Assembly (NCBI RefSeq): GCF_001650695.1
Contig: NZ_LWQS01000060.1
Span: forward strand, 113,928-177,927
DNA from: Chloroflexus islandicus
Lineage (GTDB): Bacteria; Chloroflexota; Chloroflexia; Chloroflexales; Chloroflexaceae
Length of the DNA: 64,000 nt
Direction: 5' to 3'
Part shown: positions 10,701 to 18,045 of the stretch, piece after piece
How the letters are laid out: each line of letters opens with the position of its first letter
Position numbering within the stretch: position 1 is the first letter of the stretch
Made by a program: the position numbers and the translations under genes
The notes under the pieces: model-generated
Database searches by the model: none
What the model was told of the DNA's origin: nothing
What the model saw: the letters and a program-made list of their open reading frames with translations, nothing else

Positions 10701-12883
10701 TGCTCGCCGGCGACTACCCGTTCTCGTTCCGCGTGCGCGCTACCAGCCAGCAGGGGGCGCAACTCTTTACCGAGCAGAGCGATCCGGCAACGACCGATAC
10801 CGTGCGCGTGCCAGTGGTGCGCAACTTCGAGTTTGCTGCTCTTGCCCCAACCACCCGCCAACTGACACCGGCTAGCTCGGTTGAGTTTAGCTATGTGATC
10901 ACGAATACCGGCAATTTTACCGATACCTTTATCATCACGCCGCCGGCCAGCACAACTCCCGCTTCCAGCCTGACCTTTGCCGCCACCCCGGCCAGCAACT
11001 TCACTTTGGCCGCCGGGCAATCGCGCCCGATCACCCTCACCGTTACCGCTGGCGCTAGCGAGCCGGTTGGCTTCTACGGCTTTACCGTCCAAGCTGGTGT
11101 CACCGGCGGCGCTAACCCGCCGGCCAACCGCACGGCAACTGGCACGGCGCAAGTGATTGGCGGCGGCACGCCGGTCTTTGTGGGTGCTCCCATCGTGACC
11201 CCCAACCCGGTTGATCCCGGCGCGACAGCCACCATCACGGTCACTGTGCACAACGGCGGCAATGCGCCGGCCCCGTTTGATTTCGAGCAAACCTTGCCTG
11301 CCGGCTGGAACCTCGTAGGCAGTAGCACCACCTGCCCCTCGCCAGTGCCGGCCAATGGCAGCACCTGCACCTATACCCTGCAAGTAGGCGTGCCGGCCAC
11401 TGCCGATGGCGGCAATACGCCGCTCGAAGTGCGAGCGATTGCCCGCAACGGCGGCCAGACCCCGCCTGCACCCGATAGCACGGCGAGTACGGCCGCCACC
11501 GTGACGGTAACGACCATCCGCAATCTGAGCTTCGCACCCACCCCGCTCAATGCAAACGCCGATCCGGGGGCGACCGTCACCTTTACCCACATCTTGACCA
11601 ATACCGGCAACGCACCCGACCGCTTCACCCTCAACCTCAGCGGGTTGCCGATCGGCTGGACAGGGACGGTCGATCCGGTAACAACGCCTATCCTAGCCCG
11701 TAACGCTGCCATCACTGTGACCGTGCAGATCACGGTTCCGACTGGCATCGCCGCCGGCACGACCGCAACCGCCGCCATCCGCGCCACCTCGCAAGGCAAT
11801 CCGGCGGTGAGCGCCGAGGTGGTGGATAGCGTGACCGTGACTAGCATTGACGGAGCTGATCTCTCGGCGGGCACGACGGCCAACGGCGTACCGGGGGGAA
11901 CGGTCGTCTTCACGCATACCCTGCGCAACAGCGGTTCATCAACCATTGCCTACGATCTGAGCGCACGCAGCGCCGATTCAAGCTGGCCAACCCCTGCCGT
12001 GACACCAGCCACGACTGCGGTCTTGACGCCGGGCAGCACGGTCGTGATCACGGTGACAGTCACTATCCCGGCCACCATACCACCCGGCACAAGTAACCCA
12101 ATCACGGTGGAAGCGCGGGCAACCGGCGGCACATCCGTGTTGGCCAGTGCCGAGAATATCGTCCAAGTCGGCGCGCTGCGCGACGTGTTGCTCGAACCGT
12201 CGCGGAACGTGATTGCGTTGCCGAACGCGACTACGGTCATCACCCACACGGTGCGCAATATTGGCTTCAGCGCTGACACCTACACCATCGCCGCCATCCA
12301 AGGCGATGGGCATAACGTGCGCGTCTTCCCCAACGAAATCAATCTCGCTCCGGGGGAGAGTCGCGAAATCACCGTGTTGCTGACGCTGCCGGGCGGGCTA
12401 GCGGCCAATCTCAACCTGAGCAGCATCCGGGTCACGGCCACTTCACAGACCGATGCAAATGTAAAGAGCACCATCTTTGACAGTGTCCGGGTTGGATTGG
12501 TCACCGGCGTCTTGCTGAGCAGCGACCGGCTACGCGGCATTCCGGCGGGAACCAACCAGATAACCTTTAGCGGGATTGTGCTGGAAAACCTTGGCAACGA
12601 GACCGACACGTTTGATCTGACCGCCAGCGGGCTGAGCAGCACGTTTGGCGTGACGATCACGCCAAGCACGGTGACGTTGAACGGCGGTGCAAGCGATGTC
12701 GGGATCAACGTCACGGTCACCTTACCGCCGATCCAACCGTTTGCATTGCGCCACGATGTGGTCTTGACAGCCACGTCGCGGCGCGACCCGAGCCAACGCA
12801 GCAGTATCCGGCTCTCGATGATCTATCTCTACCGGGCGGATATCTATGGCGAAACAGTCTTTATCCCGGTTGTGAGCCGGTAG
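7733..12883 (+). CDS. Secreted right-handed beta-helix protein with multiple NEW3/CARDB-like domains (1,716 aa)
   Basis: A paralogue of the preceding protein in N-terminal architecture. It has a signal peptide ending near VLAA, then 'VVNSLADTNDGACTTAPGG' leading into the CSLREA-type motif CTLREAM. A long beta-helix (to about residue 700) contains repeated 'SNNQLIGNR' and 'GNYLGT' rungs. From about residue 789, seven or eight tandem Ig-like beta-sandwiches carry the recurrent 'VTFTHTVTNTG' and 'GWT' motifs of NEW3/CARDB modules. The last residues are 'YGETVFIPVVSR', matching the tails of the other two giant secreted proteins in the window. GGAG directly after the upstream stop serves as its ribosome-binding site. 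Probably an extracellular structural or adhesive protein; the role is inferred from architecture only. Confidence 0.88.
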   Translation: MHRHLRIALLIILFVSLIPAAQPVLAASLVVNSLADTNDGACTTAPGGCTLREAMIAANSNGVPDTITFSVSGTIYVQNTGLPPLTEGNTTIDGGSGHTVIISGEQLRNASNQVIPAHGLIIASDNNVIRGLVIIRFGGTSITGGGSGIYLRNSAQNNLIADNWIGHLNGFPEPNTNYGILLDDGASNNQIGTGNPADRNVISGNERADIGISNNVSTVPLISNQIRGNYLGTTVNGNAALVTAPSPSNLGGISIENYARDTVISGNVIGGYTGANAAGIGLFSNTSSAGSPSIPRNTRITGNWIGVNPSGTIISNRIGILIAGGATYGAINTEIGDPLDPVGGRNYISGNSNSGIVINDTQFATGPTVIAGNYIGVALNASGNPFPAGNGTANLSSGGEGVFVGRNTINTTIGPGNVIAGSRTHAIRIRASNTIVRGNYLGTDPLGTQTTTTTISQPTVGYGTGDAAVWIENGSNSVIGGPNPADRNVIAAGDFAVTGSGAAVLIEPCPTCTANGNTVQGNYLGVRADGNGILVSSIVGGSRGVRISSASNATVRDNLIGGVDFGINLSNANNNQLIGNRIGVRASSSETPGSGTTIRRDGIVLSSGSNNRIENNLIAFAGQNNTSVFNANHGIHIQSSNNQLIGNRLVRNGRLGVGHGIFVADNVSGVLISRNTTQNNEGDGISLGSDANGNLAAPSFNPITAGSPIVTGTTDCGAGCVVEIFTASASITDRNREGPVFLTSVTTTAGGNFSVNVTGCLGFITATVHNPTTGNSSPFSNALDVNATGACATPTATLTVTGGASRSVSLGSTATYTLTLSHTAPVTRTYSLTLDSNRGWTSGPALVEVPPSGSVQMIIRVAVPLTASAGDTDTTTVTARSDQTVSNSVTLTTVAQAITIIPAQPVVSPGQIIERTGNTVTFTHTVTNTGQLTGNLSIIRPDGSSGLPVFSGTPPAGWTIASATFGSTTLAPGATTTLTIVANTPSSSSLLAGDYPFSFRVRATSQQGAQLFTEQSDPATTDTVRVPVVRNFEFAALAPTTRQLTPASSVEFSYVITNTGNFTDTFIITPPASTTPASSLTFAATPASNFTLAAGQSRPITLTVTAGASEPVGFYGFTVQAGVTGGANPPANRTATGTAQVIGGGTPVFVGAPIVTPNPVDPGATATITVTVHNGGNAPAPFDFEQTLPAGWNLVGSSTTCPSPVPANGSTCTYTLQVGVPATADGGNTPLEVRAIARNGGQTPPAPDSTASTAATVTVTTIRNLSFAPTPLNANADPGATVTFTHILTNTGNAPDRFTLNLSGLPIGWTGTVDPVTTPILARNAAITVTVQITVPTGIAAGTTATAAIRATSQGNPAVSAEVVDSVTVTSIDGADLSAGTTANGVPGGTVVFTHTLRNSGSSTIAYDLSARSADSSWPTPAVTPATTAVLTPGSTVVITVTVTIPATIPPGTSNPITVEARATGGTSVLASAENIVQVGALRDVLLEPSRNVIALPNATTVITHTVRNIGFSADTYTIAAIQGDGHNVRVFPNEINLAPGESREITVLLTLPGGLAANLNLSSIRVTATSQTDANVKSTIFDSVRVGLVTGVLLSSDRLRGIPAGTNQITFSGIVLENLGNETDTFDLTASGLSSTFGVTITPSTVTLNGGASDVGINVTVTLPPIQPFALRHDVVLTATSRRDPSQRSSIRLSMIYLYRADIYGETVFIPVVSR

Positions 12884-12919
12884 TAACGGCAGTGCGCTGC
12901 CGCCGAGAGAGCAATAACG

Positions 12920-13381
12920 ATGCCACCAACCATCTTAGTCATCCACGGCCCCAACCTTAACATGCTGGGCCGGCGCGAACCACAAATCTACGGCACGACC
13001 ACGTTGGCCGACATTGACGCCGCGCTGTTGGCCCGCGGCGCAGCGGCTGGGGTCAACGTGGTCTGCATCCAATCCAATCACGAAGGGGAGCTGGTTGATG
13101 CCATTCAAGCGCACGGCTGGGACGCGCTCGGCATCATTATCAATCCGGGGGCGCTGACCCACTATGGGTTATCGTTGCGCGATGCGTTAGCGATGCTCTC
13201 AGCGCCGATTATTGAAGTGCATTTATCAAATGTCTACCAGCGCGAAGCCTTCCGCCACACCTCGGTGATCGCGCCGATCGCGCGCGGCCAGATCACCGGC
13301 CTCGGCTGGCGCGGCTATCTACTGGCATTGGAATGGCTGTTAGCTGAACGGCTACCTGCAAACGGGACAACGCAGGGATAA
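12920..13381 (+). CDS. aroQ: Type II 3-dehydroquinate dehydratase
   Basis: A 153-aa enzyme of the shikimate pathway that converts 3-dehydroquinate to 3-dehydroshikimate by anti-elimination. All family landmarks are present: the N-terminal '[19 protein letters not shown]' with the catalytic Tyr region, '[15 protein letters not shown]', '[11 protein letters not shown]' and the '[15 protein letters not shown]' strand with its His and Arg. Length and motif order are those of the dodecameric type II enzymes. It stands alone, 36 nt after the beta-helix gene, and converges with a minus-strand gene; a hairpin lies between them. Confidence 0.96.
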   Translation: MPPTILVIHGPNLNMLGRREPQIYGTTTLADIDAALLARGAAAGVNVVCIQSNHEGELVDAIQAHGWDALGIIINPGALTHYGLSLRDALAMLSAPIIEVHLSNVYQREAFRHTSVIAPIARGQITGLGWRGYLLALEWLLAERLPANGTTQG

Positions 13382-13388
13382 ATGGCAA

Positions 13389-13419
13389 GGCGCACAGAGC
13401 TGCTCTTGCTCTGTGCGCC
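13389..13419. terminator. Hairpin between convergent genes
   Basis: GGCGCACAGAGC and GCTCTGTGCGCC form a perfect 12-bp stem with a 7-nt loop in the 48-nt gap between aroQ (+) and the amidohydrolase (-). Neither side has a long U-tract; the minus side (TTGCCATTTAT) is slightly better. It probably acts as a bidirectional terminator. Confidence 0.6.
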
Positions 13420-13429
13420 AAGAGTTACG

Positions 13430-14434
13430 CTAGGCCGCCAAGCCAAGACTGCGCTTCTTCTCCTCAACATCAATCCCGTGCAAGCGAGCCAGATTCAGGC
13501 CGAGAATCTTCTTCTTGGCCTCTTTCGTCAACTGGCCGCAGCCATACCCCTGCACGATGTCTTCAGGCAGCTCAAACTCCCAGAACGCCTTGAGCGCGCC
13601 GCGCGGATGCCAGATCGGCGACTCGCCGCCGTAGATAATCTTATCTTCGCCGCACCAGAAGAGCAGCTTGGCCATCGTTTCGGCGAAGACCCGCGGCGAA
13701 CGGACGACAAAGTTGACAGTGGCGGCGATAGAAGCGTACAGGTTGGGATAGCGCACCAACTGCCAGCAGATCTCATCGATAAAGGGCAAGCCGACGTGGA
13801 AGATGACGAAGTTGATCTCAGGGAAATTGGCCGCTGCGCCGTCCATATCCCATGCTTGGGTATGCTCCACCGGCTGCGGGCCGAGCGGCACCCCCTTGTG
13901 AACGCCGATAATATTCACCCCTAATTCAAGCGCCTTCTCAAAAACCGGAAACGCCACCCGCGGGTCGTCCATACGCCATGGAAACGGCTGGCCATAATCG
14001 TAGCGCACATTGTAGAGCTTGAAGCCGCGTGCGCCATACTCCTTCACCTGAATTTCCATCAGGTCGAGGGCCTTCTTGCCCTCAAGCGGATTGATCGATC
14101 CCCAGAAGATCGCCCGATCGGGGTAGCGACGGGCCATCTCGGCGCAGCGTTCCCACGCCGAGAGGCCATCTTTGAACAGGTCGGTCAGCGGCAAGGGCTG
14201 GGCAATGATCATGTCGGTTGGGCTTTCATCGAAGACCATCCGGCCAATCTCATCGACGTGCCACTCGCGCATATACTCTTCGCGGCTGAGCGTCTTCTCG
14301 CCGGGGGCATTGAGCACTTGGTGGAAGGCGTAGAGATGCTCGATAAACATCTCGCCGGGCTTGCCAAAGGCGTTCGATTTATCGAAATTAAACACGTGAC
14401 AGACGCCATCGAAGACAAACGCATCATCAATCAT
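13430..14434 (-). CDS. Amidohydrolase family protein (ACMSD-like TIM barrel)
   Basis: A 334-aa member of the amidohydrolase-2 family, metal-dependent hydrolases or decarboxylases. The N-terminal metal motif is unusual: 'FDGVCHVFNF', in which the first His of the usual HxH is replaced by Cys. Later histidines are present in 'IIGVHKGVPLG' and 'FVIFHVGLPF', and the final acidic motif reads 'IYGGESPIWHP', with Glu where Asp is common. The substrate cannot be named. Its ATG overlaps the TGA of the upstream DUF59 gene (ATGA), which points to translational coupling and a shared task, possibly one needing metal or Fe-S delivery. Confidence 0.82.
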   Translation of the reverse strand: MIDDAFVFDGVCHVFNFDKSNAFGKPGEMFIEHLYAFHQVLNAPGEKTLSREEYMREWHVDEIGRMVFDESPTDMIIAQPLPLTDLFKDGLSAWERCAEMARRYPDRAIFWGSINPLEGKKALDLMEIQVKEYGARGFKLYNVRYDYGQPFPWRMDDPRVAFPVFEKALELGVNIIGVHKGVPLGPQPVEHTQAWDMDGAAANFPEINFVIFHVGLPFIDEICWQLVRYPNLYASIAATVNFVVRSPRVFAETMAKLLFWCGEDKIIYGGESPIWHPRGALKAFWEFELPEDIVQGYGCGQLTKEAKKKILGLNLARLHGIDVEEKKRSLGLAA

Positions 14435-14823
14435 GGCGCACCCTCCTGCTGCGCATTCTGCATCCGCGCCTCGCGCAGCGGCAACAACTGTTCGAGCGGC
14501 AAGCGCAGCCGCTCACGGGCCAACGCTGACATCCGTTCGGGCGACCACGGCGTATCCCACGTAATATTGACCTGCACCTGTTCGACACCGGGCAGCGACT
14601 TGACCTCCTCTTCCATCATTTGCAGCAGATGCCACGCAAACGGGCACCACCCAGTTGTGAGGATGATATCGATATCAACCTGCGGGCCATTGATCCGTAT
14701 CTGCTCGACAAGGCCCATATCCACGACGCTCACCTGCCGCTCTTTACAGCATGGATCGTAGCATTGGCGCAGCACAGCCATCACGTCATCGTGACCGATT
14801 CCAGCGGTTGCGGTATCTGCCAT
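14431..14823 (-). CDS. DUF59/MIP18-family Fe-S assembly factor-like protein
   Basis: A 130-aa protein with the DUF59 fold found in SufT and PaaD, which help assemble or deliver Fe-S clusters. The core 'DPCCKERQVSVVDMGLVEQI' aligns with the usual DPE-I-x-VNIVDLGLV signature but carries two extra cysteines. 'LTTGWCPFAWHLL' matches the family's T-x-P-x-CP region. I chose the ATG at 14823 because GGAGG lies 6 nt upstream; the frame is open for 54 more codons upstream, but that stretch carries no domain and spans the AT-rich promoter. It is translationally coupled to the amidohydrolase through a 4-nt overlap. Confidence 0.82.
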   Translation of the reverse strand: MADTATAGIGHDDVMAVLRQCYDPCCKERQVSVVDMGLVEQIRINGPQVDIDIILTTGWCPFAWHLLQMMEEEVKSLPGVEQVQVNITWDTPWSPERMSALARERLRLPLEQLLPLREARMQNAQQEGAP

Positions 14824-14945
14824 TGACACCTCCTGACAAAGACACGGAAAGAGAACACCGTTCTTGAGGCGACGCCGGAGAACGACGAAGGCGAAGAGGC
14901 GCTGCGTTGCGATAAGTGACTTGGCATGAAGTGAGATCTGACATG

Positions 14946-14974
14946 AATATATCAAATATCTAAAATGAATGCAA
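14946..14974 (-). promoter_or_regulatory. Sigma-70-type promoter for the DUF59-amidohydrolase operon
   Basis: Read on the minus strand, TTGCAT, a 17-nt spacer and TATATT form a near-consensus promoter; the -10 is also extended (TGA precedes it). Transcription would begin near 14939, giving a leader of about 115 nt. The divergent moaB promoter shares this 431-nt intergenic region (14824-15254), where I see no gene. Confidence 0.65.
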
Positions 14975-15190
14975 GTTATTTGCAAGGTAACAGTGCAGAA
15001 TTTTGGAAAATGGAACGAACACCGCTACCGAGCCAGCCCACCAGCGCGCTGCGCCGTAAGCGGTCGCGCCAATGGTATATCAATACCAAACACAGATGCA
15101 CCCTGTGATTCACTTCCGGCAACAGCAGCAATACCGGTAGAGGCATGCGAGCACCAGCGAAACAGGCATGGTCGGTTGACAAGCAAGGAA

Positions 15191-15221
15191 TTGGACACAA
15201 CCGGCCAAATTATGGTAGGAT
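15191..15221 (+). promoter_or_regulatory. Possible promoter for moaB
   Basis: TTGGAC and TAGGAT are separated by 19 nt, with TGG directly before the -10 (extended -10 type). It lies 34 nt before the moaB ATG. The spacing is longer than ideal, so the extended -10 is probably what matters. Confidence 0.4.
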
Positions 15222-15254
15222 ACAGCAGATTCATAAACGGCGAGGAACCGTACT

Positions 15255-15764
15255 ATGGGCCATCAAGAACACCGTCAGGCAGCAGCGACACAGACTGCCG
15301 CCATTCCTTGCGCGGTGCTGACGATGAGCGACAGCCGCACCGAAGCAACCGATGAAAGTGGTCGCTACATCTGCACGGCGCTGACGCAAGCCGGTCACAA
15401 TGTGGTACAATATGCCGTGGTGCGAGATGAGCCGGCGCAAATCGTCGAGATGGTGCGTCGTTTTGCCGCCGAAGGGTGCAAAGTGATCATCACCAATGGC
15501 GGCACCGGCATTGCCCGGCGCGATAGTACCTTTGAAGCGATTGACGCCTTGCTGGAAAAGCGATTGCCCGGTTTTGGCGAATTGTTTCGCATGTTGTCAT
15601 TTGCCGAGATTGGGCCAGCCGCGATGCTCTCGCGCGCAACCGCTGGCATCTTTGGCAGAACGCTCATCTTCTGCCTGCCCGGTTCGCCCAACGCGGTTCA
15701 GCTCGGTATGAACCGCCTCATCTTGCCCGAATTGGCGCATCTGGTCTGGGAAACTGTGCGCTAA
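15255..15764 (+). CDS. moaB: MoaB/MogA-family molybdenum cofactor protein
   Basis: A 169-aa protein of the MoaB/Mog family, which binds molybdopterin and in MogA forms adenylyl-molybdopterin. Diagnostic parts are 'AVLTMSDSRTEATDESGRYI' near the start, 'VIITNGGTGIARRDSTFEAI' (the GGTG motif and conserved Asp), and 'FCLPGSPNAVQLGMNRLILPEL' at the C-terminus. The length is typical of MoaB rather than of the longer MoeA-like proteins. It is an isolated gene with its own promoter-like element; no other cofactor genes are adjacent. Confidence 0.93.
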   Translation: MGHQEHRQAAATQTAAIPCAVLTMSDSRTEATDESGRYICTALTQAGHNVVQYAVVRDEPAQIVEMVRRFAAEGCKVIITNGGTGIARRDSTFEAIDALLEKRLPGFGELFRMLSFAEIGPAAMLSRATAGIFGRTLIFCLPGSPNAVQLGMNRLILPELAHLVWETVR

Positions 15765-15775
15765 TCGCCATTTTC

Positions 15776-15784
15776 TGTTATAGT
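15776..15784 (+). promoter_or_regulatory. Extended -10 promoter for the V4R-yidD operon
   Basis: TGT followed by TATAGT starts 12 nt after the moaB stop and about 60 nt before the V4R ATG. This is another TGN-TAxxxT element without a clear -35. Confidence 0.5.
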
Positions 15785-15843
15785 ATGAGCGTTATCGCAA
15801 AGAGCCGTTCTCTTCGTAGCTGTGAGAAGGAGCCAGAGAACCC

Positions 15844-16482
15844 ATGACGTCAGTAGAAGCCTTCCGCGGCCTGTACTATCCTAATAAGATCGGCCGACTC
15901 TGCTTCCTGTCGCTGGAGGAAGTCATGGGTCAGAACGGCGTGAAGGCCCTGCTCCGGCTTGCCGATCTGCAACAGTACATCGACGCCTACCCGCCGAACG
16001 ACCTCAAGCGCGAATTTCCCTTCGAAGCCATCTCGAAGTATTCGGTGGCGCTCGGCACGATGTACGGGCCGCGTGGAGCGCGCGGCCTTGAGTTGCGCGC
16101 CGGGCGTGTCGCCTTCTCGCTTGGTCTGAAGGAGTTCGGTCCGCTGCTTGGCATGGCTGATCTGGCATTGAAACTCATGCCGATCACCATGAAGCTCAAG
16201 ATCGTGCTGAACGCCACTGCCCAAACGTTTGACCGCTTCTCCGACCAGTCGAGCCATGTCGAGGAAGAGCGCGGACGGTTTGTGTACCACATCACCCGCT
16301 GCTCGAACTGTATCACACGCCCTGAGCCGGGGCCGGTGTTCTACATCGCCCGCGGCATTCTCGAAGAGGCAACTGCTTGGGTGAGCGGTGGCCGCCGCTT
16401 CTCGGTCGAGCAGATCTCGTGCATGGGGCAGGGTAATTGCTCGTCGTGCGCCTTTGCCATCGGCAAGGATCCGCTGGAGTAA
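15844..16482 (+). CDS. V4R-domain protein (4-vinyl reductase / BchJ-like)
   Basis: A 212-aa cytoplasmic protein. The C-terminal half fits the V4R domain, a small-molecule-binding fold also found in BchJ, which was proposed to act on the 8-vinyl group of chlorophyll precursors and is now seen more as a pigment-carrier protein. Five cysteines are arranged as C-x2-C (CSNC) and C-x5-C-x2-C ([10 protein letters not shown]) near the end, typical of V4R proteins and suggestive of a metal or cluster site. A BchJ-type role is plausible in this phototroph, but the gene lies 32 kb from the bch block, so the name is left open. yidD follows 4 nt downstream. Confidence 0.75.
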   Translation: MTSVEAFRGLYYPNKIGRLCFLSLEEVMGQNGVKALLRLADLQQYIDAYPPNDLKREFPFEAISKYSVALGTMYGPRGARGLELRAGRVAFSLGLKEFGPLLGMADLALKLMPITMKLKIVLNATAQTFDRFSDQSSHVEEERGRFVYHITRCSNCITRPEPGPVFYIARGILEEATAWVSGGRRFSVEQISCMGQGNCSSCAFAIGKDPLE

Positions 16483-16486
16483 GCGT

Positions 16487-16699
16487 ATGCTGCGCTGGCT
16501 GCTCTTGAAGCTGATCCGCTTCTATCAGGTCGCGATCTCGCCGTGGACGCCGCCGAGCTGTATCTATACCCCCACTTGCTCGCACTACGGCTATGAAGCG
16601 ATTAAGAAGCACGGCGCGCTCCGCGGTGGTTGGCTGACGATCAAACGGATCGCGCGCTGCCATCCCTTCGCCCGCGGCGGGTACGATCCGGTGCCGTAA
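16487..16699 (+). CDS. yidD: Membrane protein insertion efficiency factor YidD
   Basis: A 70-aa YidD protein, thought to assist YidC-dependent membrane insertion. It has the family's N-terminal amphipathic segment ('[12 protein letters not shown]'), the Cys-rich core '[15 protein letters not shown]' and the C-terminal '[14 protein letters not shown]'. The start is the ATG at 16487, 4 nt after the V4R stop; a longer in-frame reading from 16388 runs through the V4R gene and is not credible. yidD normally neighbours rnpA and yidC; here it follows a V4R gene instead. A strong terminator follows. Confidence 0.93.
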   Translation: MLRWLLLKLIRFYQVAISPWTPPSCIYTPTCSHYGYEAIKKHGALRGGWLTIKRIARCHPFARGGYDPVP

Positions 16700-16702
16700 C
16701 GC

Positions 16703-16740
16703 AAAGCTAAGCGCCGCGATATACGCGGCGCTTAGCTTTT
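16703..16740 (+). terminator. Rho-independent terminator after yidD
   Basis: A perfect 16-bp stem (16703-16718 with 16724-16739), a 5-nt loop ATATA, and TTTT at the 3' side. The hairpin starts 3 nt after the yidD stop. This is the clearest intrinsic terminator in the window. Confidence 0.9.
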
Positions 16741-16750
16741 CCTGTTGCGC

Positions 16751-16778
16751 GCAACTTTTTCTGCCGCACCGTCGTCTA
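16751..16778 (+). promoter_or_regulatory. Possible ECF-sigma-type promoter (autoregulation)
   Basis: GCAAC followed by a T-run, then CGTCTA after 17 nt, resembles the AAC...CGTC layout of many ECF sigma-factor promoters. It sits 75 nt upstream of an ECF sigma gene, where autoregulatory promoters are common. This is inference from pattern and position. Confidence 0.4.
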
Positions 16779-16852
16779 TTTATCAGCCAGTCCGCCGCTG
16801 CGATCCGGCAGCGTGCCTATGACGCTTTACCGGCGTCAGGAGTAGCAAACCG

Positions 16853-17527
16853 GTGGCTGAACCATCTCGCGAGACGATTGTGCGCGCCCAACAAGGCGAC
16901 CAACAGGCGTTGACCGATTTGATCATCGGTCAGCAACATTATGTCTATAGTATCGCAATGAGCGTGCTCAAGAACGCCGACGACGCCGCTGATCTGACCC
17001 AAGAGGCGTTTATCCGGCTCTTCCGCGCTTTGCCCCAGTACAACGGCGAGAGCCGGTTTACCACGTGGCTGTACCGATTGGTGGTCAATCTGTGCCGCGA
17101 CGAATTACGCCGGCGCGGACGGCAAGCGCCGATTGTGCCGCCCGCTGCCGATGACGAAGAGCTCGATGCGCTGCATACCGTGGCTGATCCTGACCGTTGG
17201 GTCGATCCGGCCCAATCGCTCGATGTCAACCAGTTGCGGCTTGAAGTGCGCCGCGCGCTCGAACAGCTCGAACCGCATTACCGGTTGGTGCTGACGTTAT
17301 ACTACTTTGAGGATCTCAAGTATACCGATATCGCTGAGATTCTTGACCTGCCCCTCAATACCGTGAAGAGCCATATCCGGCGCGGCAAAGAGCGCCTCGC
17401 CCAATTGTTGCAAACGAATGAACCACCGGCGACCCGCGCCGTGAATCAGCCGGCGCCGAAACCGGTTGATGATCAGTCGCTACGGATTACGCCGCTACGC
17501 CTGCTACCGGGGTGGGGAAGGAGGTGA
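16853..17527 (+). CDS. ECF-family RNA polymerase sigma factor
   Basis: A 224-aa group 4 sigma factor. The region 2 segment runs from 'YSIAMSVLKNADDAADLTQE' through 'FIRLFRALPQYNGESRFTTW' to 'LYRLVVNLCRDELRR'. The region 4 helix-turn-helix is 'LEPHYRLVLTLYYFEDLKYT' continuing to 'TVKSHIRRGKERLAQLL'. A Pro-rich tail of about 35 residues follows. The start is a GTG with AGGAG 10 nt upstream. The next gene begins 3 nt after the stop and encodes a two-helix membrane protein, the usual layout for an ECF factor and a membrane partner or anti-sigma factor. The signal it responds to is unknown. Confidence 0.93.
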   Translation: MAEPSRETIVRAQQGDQQALTDLIIGQQHYVYSIAMSVLKNADDAADLTQEAFIRLFRALPQYNGESRFTTWLYRLVVNLCRDELRRRGRQAPIVPPAADDEELDALHTVADPDRWVDPAQSLDVNQLRLEVRRALEQLEPHYRLVLTLYYFEDLKYTDIAEILDLPLNTVKSHIRRGKERLAQLLQTNEPPATRAVNQPAPKPVDDQSLRITPLRLLPGWGRR

Positions 17528-17530
17528 GTT

Positions 17531-18004
17531 ATGTCTACGCCAATGCCAACACCACCACCAGAAGAGCTGCTCGATGCGGCGCTCCGCCACGAATTGCGCT
17601 GGGAGGCGCCGCCTGAATTGACGCACCGGCTGTTGCAATTGGTGCCAAACGCCGCGCCCACCCCTGCTCCGGCCACGGCGCCACTGCCACGCTGGCGCTT
17701 CTATCTTGCCATTGGCTTGATTGCGCTCGCAGTGCTGGTTTCGATGGTTGGCGCTGCCTATCTCTATCAGATTGTCTGGTTTCAGCTTGGCGCCGGCTCG
17801 CTGATCGCGCAATTGGAAGCGTTGCCTGCCCGGCTTTTGCAATCGCTGTACGAGACCATCCCCTTTGCCCGCGAAGCCGTCAGCATCGCTGCGCTCATCC
17901 GCGACCAATTGCATTGGGTCTTGCTGGCGCTCGTGCTCTGGATTCTGCTCGATACGTGGCAGCCTGAACTGAAACCGATCGGGAGCAGAAGTTCGTCGTC
18001 GTAG
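17531..18004 (+). CDS. Putative anti-sigma or sigma-associated membrane protein
   Basis: A 157-aa protein with a short N-terminal cytoplasmic region ('EELLDAALRHELRWEAPPEL' resembles the start of many ECF-partner proteins), a Pro/Ala linker, one strong membrane helix (about residues 57-80, 'FYLAIGLIALAVLVSMVGAA') and a second near residues 132-146. There is no zinc-binding HxxxCxxC motif, so a ZAS-type anti-sigma domain is not visible. The assignment as the sigma factor's partner rests on adjacency (3-nt gap) and membrane topology. Confidence 0.7.
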   Translation: MSTPMPTPPPEELLDAALRHELRWEAPPELTHRLLQLVPNAAPTPAPATAPLPRWRFYLAIGLIALAVLVSMVGAAYLYQIVWFQLGAGSLIAQLEALPARLLQSLYETIPFAREAVSIAALIRDQLHWVLLALVLWILLDTWQPELKPIGSRSSSS

Positions 18005-18011
18005 ATGCTGA

Positions 18012-18034
18012 GGGGCGGGTTTGGCGCCCGCCCC
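18012..18034. terminator. GC-rich hairpin between convergent genes
   Basis: GGGGCGGG and CCCGCCCC pair across a 7-nt loop, directly after the sigma-partner gene and 12 nt before the end of the convergent minus-strand gene. There is no clear U-tract on either side. Confidence 0.45.
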
Positions 18035-18045
18035 TTACCATTCCC

